A stretch of DNA of 52,602 nucleotides from Candidatus Zhuqueibacterota bacterium (GTDB taxonomy: Bacteria; Zhuqueibacterota; QNDG01; JABMRT01), in contig JABMRT010000244.1 in assembly GCA_013202295.1 (NCBI GenBank), positions 1 to 52,602 on the forward strand, given 5' to 3'. Below are positions 18,201 to 25,211 of the stretch, piece after piece. The translations under genes and the position numbers were made by a program. The number at the start of each line of letters is the position of its first letter. The stretch's first letter is position 1. The notes under the pieces were generated by a model. It made no database searches, had not been told where the DNA came from, and was given only the letters and a program-made list of their open reading frames with translations.

Positions 18201-18673
18201 ACATAATCGCCCTGAGCATTCATCGCGATTTTCGGATACCGCTGCGACATCACACCCGCATCATCATTGACACGAAATGCCGCGTGCTTGGCCTGCCCGT
18301 TCGGCTCAAACATGCGCGCGTAAATATCATAATGCCCGTCCCGTTTGTCATCCCAGACAAACGTCATATGACCGAACTGGTTGATGGCCACATTCGCCGA
18401 TGCTTGCGTGGAATCTGATGCTGCATGGACTCGAAAATTAACACCCTGAGGAAGACCCGCCCGGTTGAAGAGCTGCGCGTAAATATTGGAATTTCCATTG
18501 CGATTATCTTCCCAGCACATCACACTCATGCCGGAAGCAGTCATGGCAATCGCGGGATACACCTGATTCTCTGTTCCGGAGTCATCATTGATCAGCTCGC
18601 CCTGGGCGTACAATCCAAATGTGCTTACCAGGATGAGGAGTATCATCATTTTTCGGATGCGCTGGATCACCAT
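15227..18673 (-). CDS. T9SS-sorted surface protein with propeller repeats and CBM9-like domain
   Basis: A 1148-aa secreted protein. Signal peptide MVIQRIRKMMILLILVSTFG. About 20-400: repeated blades with MCWEDNRNGNSNIYAQLF, FVWDDKRDGHYDIYARMF, CIWQDNRDGDFDIYGEYL, a propeller of short Asp-rich units. An FN3-like stretch follows, then a CBM9/DOMON-like domain (PTIDGLVEEDEWADCPAF onward, about 500-690). A PQQ-type propeller (VLWSFEIPGSG, LYALDRWTGAVRW, LYCLDQKDGSTVW) fills about 730-1050. The last 81 residues are a textbook type A sorting domain (SNYPNPFNPVTQI ... SSGVYIYQIEMDG ... KKMVLLR). The start is ATG at 18673 with a GAGGAGGAG site; an upstream TTG extension to 18703 is unsupported. Exact ligand unknown. 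Confidence 0.85.
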   Translation of the reverse strand: MVIQRIRKMMILLILVSTFGLYAQGELINDDSGTENQVYPAIAMTASGMSVMCWEDNRNGNSNIYAQLFNRAGLPQGVNFRVHAASDSTQASANVAINQFGHMTFVWDDKRDGHYDIYARMFEPNGQAKHAAFRVNDDAGVMSQRYPKIAMNAQGDYVVCWLDTRADSLPEVAFQLFASNGVRCGSNVIDVSDPDELCFWPDAAMADNGDFVITWLQQDESGYMNLYAALFDTTGQEVEPPFKVNSHPSQDASILWQHVAMQPDGSFMTVWMFGYDGGFPQVFGKCFDAQGGIVRDQFFVNSTEVWGARYYPDITAIPDSSYMVVWSMNETDMNVYAREFDTEGQPVDLPVLVTDDAGGQLFPAVAADGRGIAVCIWQDNRDGDFDIYGEYLGPRMPMDVQAGSWFNNHVPIAWNPIYGDTEHRTYYIYRGTDPTGYFDLVATVNTADRPYPALMHDWIDTDVTPGETYYYKMDCDNPDITKRSETVSARVGSWPVDVGGFWSQNKPTIDGLVEEDEWADCPAFVIGYQYHEKPVIAHVKNDLYTLYFGVQDLNDTTLNNTNAFGMLFDEDNDNTWDPSGFIGEGRFDVVPSGAYFTPFYGDYPNIGLGAMIGAEGVESAITLTNGYVQYEIAIDLEESALQALPGETIGMAFWIKDPGNLYSTYYGNAGEIPREALWDAALPLMDYRLASEPDTTTNLSWPMLDGGPKRNRWAEDENQLAPPFEYDTTITPWDNQVDFSVHGSTLIAGVGGDPITIYGYDLDQDSVLWSFEIPGSGGALSCQPAVNDSLVLCGGQGGDGLYALDRWTGAVRWMRPFGSLHVKHPILEGEYVYICDDSLYCLDQKDGSTVWSSRNSGFSSQKTPAVDGRNTYWVIDDSVLCLDKRDGESKWRVSNPGHDNSIAIDDDYIYVLREDSLMARRIGDGSRRWSAYIENNGLISWSGNNLAVSDSVVCLSIIGNNEQPGELLTFNRLSGDLLWQHVFDTLRVDRPFIVNGNVYTINRSDLYGFDAWSGTQTYYYESHFTSDVAVANHAIYLSDWQGIRVLANENPQSGVSPSIQTHGFKLYSNYPNPFNPVTQIHFDVGRQSHVRLTVYNSLGQEVTRLVDTIQDAGSHSAILDGRALSSGVYIYQIEMDGFRSTKKMVLLR

Positions 18674-18721
18674 AATCTCCTCCTCAACATAACATTCACT
18701 CAAGTACGATCAATTTTCTAT

Positions 18722-18747
18722 CGTTCCCGAACTCCTGTTTGGGAACG
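18722..18747. repeat. Left palindrome of the RAYT element
   Basis: CGTTCCCGAAC - TCCT - GTTTGGGAACG: an 11-bp stem with one G-U pair and a TCCT loop, 46 bp beyond the transposase stop codon. Confidence 0.85.
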
Positions 18748-18793
18748 CACTAAACCATGAAATTCCGTTTCATCCAACTACTATAAAATAGAG

Positions 18794-19330
18794 TCAACAA
18801 AGCGAACAATCAACCTTTATAATCGAATGATCATCATTCACATAATTTCGAGCCGAGCTGTAACGCCAATGTTCCTGTTCATCCACATATCCTCGTGCTA
18901 CAGGATTTTTGTGTATATACTCAATTTTCTGCGATAACATCTCCGCATTCTGAATCAACTCAGGATGCATCCCTTCCTGCCAAACCTGATATTGACTTTC
19001 CTTCTTATGCCGCTTTTTGAAAAAAGTCAACTGATTCAGAAGCCAAGATTTATTATCCGCTTCAAGTTGTTCAATGATCCGTTTTGCTGTATACTTTCTC
19101 AAGGATGCCATTGTGGATGATAAGTCTGGAGAGGATGCAATCAGATGAAAATGATTGTCCAGAATTACATAGGCATATAGTTTAAAGGCTTTACTATCGA
19201 TGCAGAACTTGAGAGTCTCAACAACAATATCAAAGTAAGGCTGACTCGTAAACACAGGAAGCCATTCACTAACCGTTGACGTGAGAAAATGAACACCGTC
19301 TTGCTCAATTATTTTGTATCGATCTCTCAT
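18794..19330 (-). CDS. REP-associated tyrosine transposase (RAYT, Y1/IS200-like)
   Basis: A 178-aa Y1 HUH nuclease. The HUH pair is H60/H62 in LDNHFHLIASS and the catalytic tyrosine is Y80 in RKYTAKRI. The C-terminal IEYIHKNPVARGYV...WRYSSARNY is the RAYT (TnpA-REP) signature. These single-copy enzymes cut and move REP-type hairpins rather than whole insertion sequences. The start chosen is ATG at 19330. The open frame runs up to 19396, but the added residues are encoded by the flanking palindrome, so that start is unlikely. No good ribosome site precedes 19330, in line with low expression of such genes. Confidence 0.9.
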   Translation of the reverse strand: MRDRYKIIEQDGVHFLTSTVSEWLPVFTSQPYFDIVVETLKFCIDSKAFKLYAYVILDNHFHLIASSPDLSSTMASLRKYTAKRIIEQLEADNKSWLLNQLTFFKKRHKKESQYQVWQEGMHPELIQNAEMLSQKIEYIHKNPVARGYVDEQEHWRYSSARNYVNDDHSIIKVDCSLC

Positions 19331-19368
19331 AGGGGATAATTTTAAAAACAAAGTTTTTATAACAATGA

Positions 19369-19394
19369 GGTTCCCAAACAGGAGTTTGGGAACC
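19369..19394. repeat. Right palindrome of the RAYT element
   Basis: GGTTCCCAAAC - AGGA - GTTTGGGAACC: perfect 11-bp arms with a 4-nt loop. Its loop is the complement of the left copy's loop, so the two copies are inverted with respect to each other. Confidence 0.88.
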
Positions 19395-19438
19395 ATATTC
19401 TAACGATGTCAACCATGGCTAATTGAGAGATCAGGAGA

Positions 19439-19813
19439 TTAATGCCCACACCCACCCGCATGACCACTACACGCATGTTCGACTGTCATTTCAGTTATTG
19501 TGCTGTTTTCAAATGCCGTAACATTATCCTGGACTGTGCCCTTTAAGGCCCGATAAACCTTAATTCCCATCTGGTTTAACTTGTTGATCGCACCCGCACC
19601 AATGCCCCCAACCACAAGTGCATCCACCATTTTTCCATCCAATGCCTGTAAAGGATTGCACATACCATGTTCATGGCCCAGATCTTGATTGTTAATGGTA
19701 TCAATTGATTTTGCTTCTGAATCAAATACAACAAAAAGAGGTGCCGAACCAAAATGGCCGAATACATCACTTTCTAATCCCTGATCTGATTCAACCGGAA
19801 AACAGATTTTCAT
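19439..19813 (-). CDS. NifX/NifB-type iron-molybdenum cluster-binding family protein
   Basis: A 124-aa protein of the dinitrogenase iron-molybdenum cofactor (NifX/VnfY/NifB C-terminal) superfamily, single domain, like the archaeal MTH1175 group. Family features: MKICFPVESDQGLESDVFGHFGSA shortened here as KICFP...VFGHFGSAP, then ALVVGGIGAGAINKL and GIKVYRA. The C-terminus HACSGHAGGCGH is a Cys/His metal-binding tail. No nitrogenase genes are near, so a role in general Fe-S or metal-cluster handling is likelier than nitrogen fixation. The start is ATG at 19813 with an AAGGAG site; the frame is open to 19840 but without support. It lies 60 bp after the ywbE-like gene. Confidence 0.88.
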   Translation of the reverse strand: MKICFPVESDQGLESDVFGHFGSAPLFVVFDSEAKSIDTINNQDLGHEHGMCNPLQALDGKMVDALVVGGIGAGAINKLNQMGIKVYRALKGTVQDNVTAFENSTITEMTVEHACSGHAGGCGH

Positions 19814-19873
19814 ATTGTATCTCCTTGATTTTTTGGTCATTCACAAACAATACCTGGAACGATATGGAAATTT

Positions 19874-20068
19874 TCACTCACAAATCTCTTTAATTCGTCC
19901 GATGTTCCCACAAGTTAATCTCACTTTTATACCATGAGGGTGTGAAGATGAATTTGTCAAAATATCCTTGACAATCCCTTTGGTAAGTTTGTCTCTTTTT
20001 TGATCTACTTTTAATACGATCTTGACTTTTAGGCCTTGCTGTATACTCACTCTTTTTATTCCATCAAT
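19874..20068 (-). CDS. ywbE: YwbE-family protein with a non-ATG (ATT) start
   Basis: A 64-aa protein of the YwbE family (DUF2196), function unknown. The conserved body is complete: QQGLKVKIVLKVDQKRDKLT, GIVKDILTNSSSHPHGIKV, GNIGRIKEI. The family starts M-[ND]-G-x-x-R; here the same register reads I-D-G-I-K-R, with ATT where ATG is expected (20066-20068). Either ATT is used, or translation begins at the GTG six codons on (20048-20050), which has a weak GGA in front. An in-frame TAG lies 11 codons upstream of the ATT, so no longer version exists. The gene has no ATG and is easily missed. It sits between the two-TM protein and the NifX-like gene. Confidence 0.85.
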   Translation of the reverse strand: MDGIKRVSIQQGLKVKIVLKVDQKRDKLTKGIVKDILTNSSSHPHGIKVRLTCGNIGRIKEICE

Positions 20069-20156
20069 ACTAATATGATATACCCCTAACTGCTATCATT
20101 ATTTATACCCCATCATTCTTTCACAGAGTTTGGAAACTATGATTAATGCAAACAAA

Positions 20157-20816
20157 TTATGGCAGATTCACATGAGTATTTTCGGAAAATATTGCTTTCT
20201 TAGTTTCACCACTGACAGAATAAGTAATCCAAAGGGTCTTAAGACTACCTTTATCTGGATCACCAAAATTATCATTGCTAGCGATTATCGTTAATTTATT
20301 ATTCACAATAAGGCTATTAAGATAAACAGTAAGCTCAACCCCTGACTTATCTGTACCATATAAAGCATGTAATATTTTAAATTCCCTTACTTGCTTTACA
20401 TTAATTGATTGGCTAATATCAGAAGAAGAAGGTTTAGAAACTTTCTTTAATTCCGTTACAATATCATCTATTGATGGTGACTTTATTGATTTGTAAAATG
20501 CAATGATAAACCAAAAAAACATCACTATCCCTGTAATAATAAATATTGCCTGCCAAACAGAAGCATCAAAGATAAACCTTCTAAAATCAGAGGTTATTGC
20601 TGCAATGAAAATTGTGATAAAGATACCTGCCGGGATCAACCAATTATTTTTTAATTCAACTCTTTTTAAATACGATATTAAACACAATCGAATTCTATCT
20701 TCCGTAATAATTATTGTGTCTTGATCCAAATTCATGTACACATTCGTTTGTCTTACTATTTGGTCAGCTATCGCATCGGACATACCCTTCGAGCGTGGAG
20801 TATTTTGATCATTCAT
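20157..20816 (-). CDS. Two-TM membrane protein paired with a Zn-ribbon protein
   Basis: A 219-aa protein of no family I can name. An N-terminal cytosolic part (about 1-55; DQDTIIITEDRIRLCLISYL) is followed by two membrane helices (about 58-75 and 88-107) and a C-terminal cytosolic domain of about 110 aa that looks alpha/beta (HALYGTDKSGVELTVYLNSL...). Its ATG overlaps the stop of the Zn-ribbon gene by 4 bp and has an AAAGGAG site, so the two proteins are made together. By eye the pair is AT-rich against the flanking genes and lies in the RAYT patch, which suggests horizontal transfer. A sensor or defence-like membrane module is possible but not shown. Confidence 0.75.
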   Translation of the reverse strand: MNDQNTPRSKGMSDAIADQIVRQTNVYMNLDQDTIIITEDRIRLCLISYLKRVELKNNWLIPAGIFITIFIAAITSDFRRFIFDASVWQAIFIITGIVMFFWFIIAFYKSIKSPSIDDIVTELKKVSKPSSSDISQSINVKQVREFKILHALYGTDKSGVELTVYLNSLIVNNKLTIIASNDNFGDPDKGSLKTLWITYSVSGETKKAIFSENTHVNLP

Positions 20817-21097
20817 TTTTTACTCCTTTCGCTCTTATCTTCAATTTTTGGCAATATTCCTAACAATCCAAGTGCATGTTGTGACAGGTATCCACAATTT
20901 TTACAGAGAACAACCGCCGATGGAACATTGGGCCCACCTACTTTGACAGCTTTTAAATCAGTCTGAACAATATCCGAAAAATAAAACTCAAGTATGTCAA
21001 AATCTTTGTTCCCGCATCGTGGACAAGGTTTATTTGCACCAAGACGATTAAGTGCTAATCGAATTTGTTCAATAGTATCTGCTGATAATTTTTCCAT
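20813..21097 (-). CDS. Zinc-ribbon protein, partner of the two-TM protein
   Basis: A 94-aa protein with two CxxC knuckles, CPRCGN and CKNCGY, about 40 residues apart, forming a zinc ribbon. Between them is a beta stretch with VGGPNVPSAVVL; after the second knuckle comes a hydrophobic HALGLLGILPKI. The start is ATG at 21097, chosen for the AAGGAG site 9 nt upstream; the frame is open to an ATG at 21118 with weaker support. The 3' end overlaps the two-TM gene by 4 bp. Nucleic-acid binding or protein contact are both possible; function unknown. Confidence 0.75.
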   Translation of the reverse strand: MEKLSADTIEQIRLALNRLGANKPCPRCGNKDFDILEFYFSDIVQTDLKAVKVGGPNVPSAVVLCKNCGYLSQHALGLLGILPKIEDKSERSKK

Positions 21098-21212
21098 TTT
21101 TAATTTCTCCTTAACCATTTTTCCAAAACTTATGATTAGGAATACACTCTACTATAATAAAATAGATGGCAGTCCGAAGATGAAATATCTAGTAAAGAAT
21201 ATAACCTTATGA

Positions 21213-22697
21213 CTACCCCTGCATCTGAAAATAATCCCGCACCTGCGCTTCCCAAAGCCCTTTCAACCGCAGCATCAGCGCGTCAAATCTCTCGTCGCCT
21301 TTTAAACCGGAGAAGTTTGGGTCATTCGCAATCCAGGGATACTCCCTGTACCCAGCATCCACCGCTTTTTCAAGCCAGGTAATCGCCTCGCCATTTCGGC
21401 CAAGAAGCGTATAAATCGCGGCCACAGCAGTCATCATTGACGCATTACTCCCAACCGCAGGTTTGACCTCAAGCTCGACCTCACCCAGCGCATCATCCAT
21501 CCGGCCCGTTTTCGTAAACACCATGGCCTGGACCGCGTGTGAAAGTGGCTGATAATTCATATCCTGCAATCCGATTTGAAGTGAGGAAGAGGCCTTTTGA
21601 AAATCCCCGGAATAATAATGTGTGAGTGCAAGAAAAGTCTGAAGATATTGCGCGTTTACATCCTGCTGGATGGCCCGTTCAAGTACGGATTGGGACTCGA
21701 TGTATCGCTTCAAACCGATGAGTAGCATGGCATAATTTATAGAAAATTCTGTGGAGTTATTTTGGATAGCAAATGCATGTTCATACGCTTCGAGCGCTGC
21801 ATCATACAAACCATACCGGCTGAAAATCTGACCCAGTCCGGCCCAGCATAATGGAAGTCGTGGATGAATGGCCAGCGCCTTTCTGTAATAAAACTCGGCA
21901 TGTAAATCATCCCCGCGAAGTTGATAGACACGTCCCATTACCTGATAGGCGTCAACCTGAAGTGAATCCAGTTGGATAACTGTGATTGCCGATTGCTGGG
22001 CAAGCTGGAGCCAGATCAGATTCCGGCTCCAGCCCCGCTCATGAATTTGAAGATACGCATCCGCGAGACTGAGCCACGCCGGGATAAAATTAGGATCAAT
22101 ACGCACAACCTGCTTCAATCCTGAAATTGCTTGATCAGTACCCGCGTGCGTCTGCATGGACAAGAGTTCCTTGGATTGAAGATAAAGGGGAACCACATCC
22201 GCATCAGATTTTTGATCTCTGACGATTGGAGCCATTGCGCTTTCCGGATTCAGAGCCGCGATGGCGCGGGTGGCGATCTCTTCCGAAACCTGGATCAATC
22301 CCACCTCGTCGTTCAGATAATGCTGATCCGAGAACACCGTATTATCCTGATCCCGAAGCACAGTGATGATTTCCAGTTGACCATTCTGCTTCTCAATCTG
22401 ACCTTCAAGCACATAATCCGTTGAGGATTCGGACGCCTCCGGTGATGACACCCCATACAATCCTGCGTCTCGGGACAAACCGTTTCGGATGCTTTCCGCC
22501 ATGACATCTCGTTCGTTTTGGAGTCCCTCACCCGTGACTTTAATAAAAACCGACTTCCCCTTCTCAAATTCAGGGACCGTGACTTCAACGTCCATATTTT
22601 CGGGTCGGATGATCACTTCTTCGGTTTCCTTTTTGGCGCATTGGAGCAATATCCCGATCAGGACAATCAGAAGAAAAGTCATTGGCAGTCGTTTCAT
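21213..22697 (-). CDS. TPR-repeat lipoprotein
   Basis: A 494-aa lipoprotein: signal with lipobox ILLQC (acylated C20). About 40-150 resembles a domain that computes beta structure from an acidic region (VFIKVTGEGLQNERDVMAESI...). From about 165 on come tandem tetratricopeptide repeats (VRIDPNFIPAWLSLADAYL, AYQVMGRVYQLRGDDLHAEFYYRKALAI, CWAGLGQIFSRYGLYDAALEAYEHAF, TAVAAIYTLLGRNGEAITWLEKAV). The C-terminus ...AGYREYPWIANDPNFSGLKGDERFDALM is common in such proteins. It acts in the periplasm or at the outer membrane as a scaffold. Start ATG 22697 with a GGAGGAGGT site, not the longer frame to 22742. Separated by 89 bp from gcvPA, possibly its own unit. Confidence 0.85.
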   Translation of the reverse strand: MKRLPMTFLLIVLIGILLQCAKKETEEVIIRPENMDVEVTVPEFEKGKSVFIKVTGEGLQNERDVMAESIRNGLSRDAGLYGVSSPEASESSTDYVLEGQIEKQNGQLEIITVLRDQDNTVFSDQHYLNDEVGLIQVSEEIATRAIAALNPESAMAPIVRDQKSDADVVPLYLQSKELLSMQTHAGTDQAISGLKQVVRIDPNFIPAWLSLADAYLQIHERGWSRNLIWLQLAQQSAITVIQLDSLQVDAYQVMGRVYQLRGDDLHAEFYYRKALAIHPRLPLCWAGLGQIFSRYGLYDAALEAYEHAFAIQNNSTEFSINYAMLLIGLKRYIESQSVLERAIQQDVNAQYLQTFLALTHYYSGDFQKASSSLQIGLQDMNYQPLSHAVQAMVFTKTGRMDDALGEVELEVKPAVGSNASMMTAVAAIYTLLGRNGEAITWLEKAVDAGYREYPWIANDPNFSGLKGDERFDALMLRLKGLWEAQVRDYFQMQG

Positions 22698-22786
22698 GAT
22701 GTTACCTCCTCCGATCACAGAAAAGACAAAACGCCCCGGCACATGCGGAGCGCATCATTTTTTCGCACATTATTAGCAATTGAAAA

Positions 22787-24130
22787 TCAGGAGAGCATGT
22801 CTCGCAGGATTGAAACATAATGGTCCATTTCCTCGCGTTTGCGTTTTTCTGTAACAGCGATTAGCAGACTGTTTTGAATATCATAGTCAAACCGGCCCAG
22901 ATCAATACCGGCAAATATGTTTTCGGATCTCATACGGTCAATGACTTTTTGAGCGGGAATGGGTAATCGAAGAGCGAATTCTTTAAAAAAGGACCCTTTG
23001 AAAAGAAGTTCCACGCCGGATAGGGACTGGAGTTTTTCGGCCAGGTAATGGGCCTTCTGCAGACAGAGTTCTGCCACACGCGGCAACCCCTGCTTGCCCA
23101 TCAGAGCCATATAAATCGTGGCAGACAGCGCGCAGAGCTGCTGATTGGTGCAGATGGAGGAGGTGGCTTTTTCCCGTCGGATATGCTGTTCACGCGTTTG
23201 AAGAGTCAGGACAAATCCACGTTTGCCATCTGTATCCTGGGTCACGCCCACCAACCGGCCGGGCATGCGCCGGATCAGCGGTTGTTTCACCGCGAATACG
23301 CCCAGATACGGACCGCCAAAGTTCAAGGGGATGCCCAACACTTGTCCCTCACCCGTGACCACATCCGCGCCGGACTCGCCGGGCGGTTTTAAAATACCGA
23401 GAGAAATGGGATCTGTGGACACACTTACCAATCCACCAGTCGCGTGGACAACTTCCACCATCTCATCCACGGGCTCCAGCATCCCGAAAAAATTGGGGGA
23501 TTGAACAAGCAATCCCGCAGTGGTGTCTAAGCATTTTTCTTTGAGGACATCCAGGTCTGTGACGCCATCATGAAAAGGAATCTCTATCAGATCGATCCCC
23601 GCACGATTGCAATAGGTCTCCACAACCTTCCTGTAATAGGGATGCACGGATTTGGAAATCAACACTGTTTCCCGACGGGTTTGTCCTTGGATGAGAAGTG
23701 CGGACTCCGCAAGCGCAGATGCACCATCATACATGGAAGCGTTCGCAGCATCCATGCCCGTGAGACGACAGATCATGGTTTGGTATTCGTAAATGGCTTG
23801 CAGATTGCCCTGTGCCACTTCGGGCTGATAAGGTGTGTAAGCGGTATAAAATTCAGAGCGGGAGGTTAGATGACCTACAGCAGCGGGGATGAAATGGTCA
23901 TACGCACCGCCGCCCAGGAAACAGGCAAAATCACCCGCATGTTCATTTTTCGCAGCTAGAGATTGAAGCAGCCGTGTCACATCATATTCAGAAAGTGCTT
24001 CGGGAAGATTGAGATCTTTGGAGAGTCTTACTTCATCGGGAATGCAAGCGATCAGCTCTTCAAACTCGGAAATTCCAATAGCCGTCAGCATCTCCTGACG
24101 GTTACTCTCAGTCATGGGCAGAAACGGCAT
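22787..24130 (-). CDS. gcvPA: Glycine dehydrogenase (decarboxylating) subunit 1
   Basis: The N-terminal half-size P-protein of the two-gene glycine decarboxylase, 447 aa, the usual length. Together with GcvPB it decarboxylates glycine and passes the aminomethyl group to lipoyl-GcvH. Signatures: SEFYTAYTPYQPEVAQGNLQAIYEYQ, MDAANASMYDGASALAE, GGPYLGVFA, MPGRLVGVTQD. The PLP lysine belongs to the second subunit and is absent here, as expected. gcvPB and gcvT are not in the window. The start is ATG at 24130 with a GAGGG site; a GTG two codons upstream is in frame. The gene follows gcvH and a V4R-type gene in one operon. Confidence 0.95.
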   Translation of the reverse strand: MPFLPMTESNRQEMLTAIGISEFEELIACIPDEVRLSKDLNLPEALSEYDVTRLLQSLAAKNEHAGDFACFLGGGAYDHFIPAAVGHLTSRSEFYTAYTPYQPEVAQGNLQAIYEYQTMICRLTGMDAANASMYDGASALAESALLIQGQTRRETVLISKSVHPYYRKVVETYCNRAGIDLIEIPFHDGVTDLDVLKEKCLDTTAGLLVQSPNFFGMLEPVDEMVEVVHATGGLVSVSTDPISLGILKPPGESGADVVTGEGQVLGIPLNFGGPYLGVFAVKQPLIRRMPGRLVGVTQDTDGKRGFVLTLQTREQHIRREKATSSICTNQQLCALSATIYMALMGKQGLPRVAELCLQKAHYLAEKLQSLSGVELLFKGSFFKEFALRLPIPAQKVIDRMRSENIFAGIDLGRFDYDIQNSLLIAVTEKRKREEMDHYVSILRDMLS

Positions 24131-24174
24131 AGACACCCTCTTATATCGAAAGGCTTAAGAAATAGAGGAAAAAA

Positions 24175-24735
24175 TCAACCCCAATTAAAATGATATTCAC
24201 AAGCTGCATCGCCTTTTGCACGGCATTTTACTTCTTTGACACGGACATTTTTAGCACCGCACATTTCCAGCCCGGTTCTGTACCATCCAATCACGGTCAG
24301 GCAATCCACTGCAGAAAGCGTTTCTGCATTATGAGTAGTCATGACTCCAGAAGTTGGACCGGTCTGATCATACGTTCGTGAGCCGGTATCATAATAAAAT
24401 TTATATATGCTCCTGGCCTGTTTCATGAATGCTTGCGGATCACCAGGTGTAAGAAATGTTTGATGAATGCCGTTTAGATTATCTACCGCGGATTGCGCTC
24501 CGATTTCTTCGAATACGCGTGGATTTCCTTTGCCGAGAACCTTCACAATAATTTGATCGAGCTCCTCTCCCAGCTCAAACGGGTACCATCCTGCATGGAT
24601 GATCATACTGGAAAGCACTTGTTTCTCTTCCACGGGAATTGCGTCAAGCACTTTATTCCAGCCTTCTTCACCGAATTGGCGGATGACAAACGACTTGCGG
24701 GCAAGCAACACTGCCCCTCTGACCTTCATGGACAT
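24175..24735 (-). CDS. V4R/DUF2378-type heme-NO-binding-like domain protein
   Basis: A 186-aa soluble protein resembling the TIGR02265/DUF2378 group and the 4-vinyl-reductase (V4R) fold. The diagnostic end is VKCRAKGDAACEYHFNW (C-x6-C spacing with G-D). The N-terminal half is helical (KVRGAVLLARKSFVIRQFG, WNKVLDAIP). V4R domains bind small hydrophobic or tetrapyrrole-like ligands and are often sensory. It lies between gcvH and gcvPA, with short gaps, so it is co-transcribed with the glycine cleavage genes, an unusual place. A regulator or assembly role for that enzyme is conceivable, but only by position. ATG start at 24735 with a second ATG two codons on. Confidence 0.8.
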   Translation of the reverse strand: MSMKVRGAVLLARKSFVIRQFGEEGWNKVLDAIPVEEKQVLSSMIIHAGWYPFELGEELDQIIVKVLGKGNPRVFEEIGAQSAVDNLNGIHQTFLTPGDPQAFMKQARSIYKFYYDTGSRTYDQTGPTSGVMTTHNAETLSAVDCLTVIGWYRTGLEMCGAKNVRVKEVKCRAKGDAACEYHFNWG

Positions 24736-24794
24736 ATAGTTATAGCTCCAAACTTATAAATATGCTTCCCTAAAAAGTGGCTGACCAATCAAAA

Positions 24795-25172
24795 TTACAC
24801 AAGCATAGCCTTGTAATCCTCGGCAGTCAGCAAATTTTCGATCTCTGCGGGATCTGAAAATTTAACCTTAAAAATCCAGCCTTCTCCAAATGCACCTTGA
24901 TTGATGAGCTGTGGGTCGGATTCCAAAGCGTCATTGACATCAATGACTTCACCCGAGACAGGCGCATAAAGATCAGAAACCGCTTTCACTGCCTCAATAC
25001 TGCCGCATGTTTCAAACTGTGTTATGGACTCTCCAAATACGGGTGGCTCCACATACACGATGTCACCCAGCTCACCCTGGGCATAGTCCGTGATACCAAT
25101 CACCGCGGTATCGTCTTCAATCCTGACCCATTCATGATCCTTTGTGTATCGGAGATCTTCTGGTACGTTCAT
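24795..25172 (-). CDS. gcvH: Glycine cleavage system H protein
   Basis: A 125-aa lipoyl carrier protein that shuttles the aminomethyl group between P, T and L proteins. Signatures: LRYTKDHEWVRIED, GITDYAQGELGDIVYVE, GSIEAVKAVSDLYAPVSGEV with the lipoylated lysine K63, and INQGAFGEGWIFKV. Full length. It lies 39 bp downstream of accC, so the glycine cleavage genes read from the efp-acc promoter. Confidence 0.97.
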   Translation of the reverse strand: MNVPEDLRYTKDHEWVRIEDDTAVIGITDYAQGELGDIVYVEPPVFGESITQFETCGSIEAVKAVSDLYAPVSGEVIDVNDALESDPQLINQGAFGEGWIFKVKFSDPAEIENLLTAEDYKAMLV

Positions 25173-25211
25173 CTCAGCACCCTTTCATTAAAAGTATCGG
25201 GATAAACTGGT

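Larger units (their letters stand above)
18722..19394. mobile_element. RAYT element bounded by inverted palindromes
   Basis: A tyrosine transposase gene lies between two 26-nt palindromes that are inverted copies of each other (23 of 26 positions equal). This is the layout of a REP-associated tyrosine transposase locus. No target-site duplication is visible, as expected for the Y1 class. Confidence 0.75.

Noticed and set aside
18674-18703. TTG-initiated extension of the T9SS-sorted protein
   Set aside because: ATG 18673 has a strong GAGGAGGAG site and directly begins a good signal peptide.
19331-19396. N-terminal extension of the transposase
   Set aside because: Those codons are the palindromic end of the element; the family's conserved start matches ATG 19330.
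24131-25211. Glycine riboswitch for the gcv genes
   Set aside because: The gaps around gcvH and gcvPA are 39-60 bp, too short for the aptamer, and the genes read from the efp promoter.
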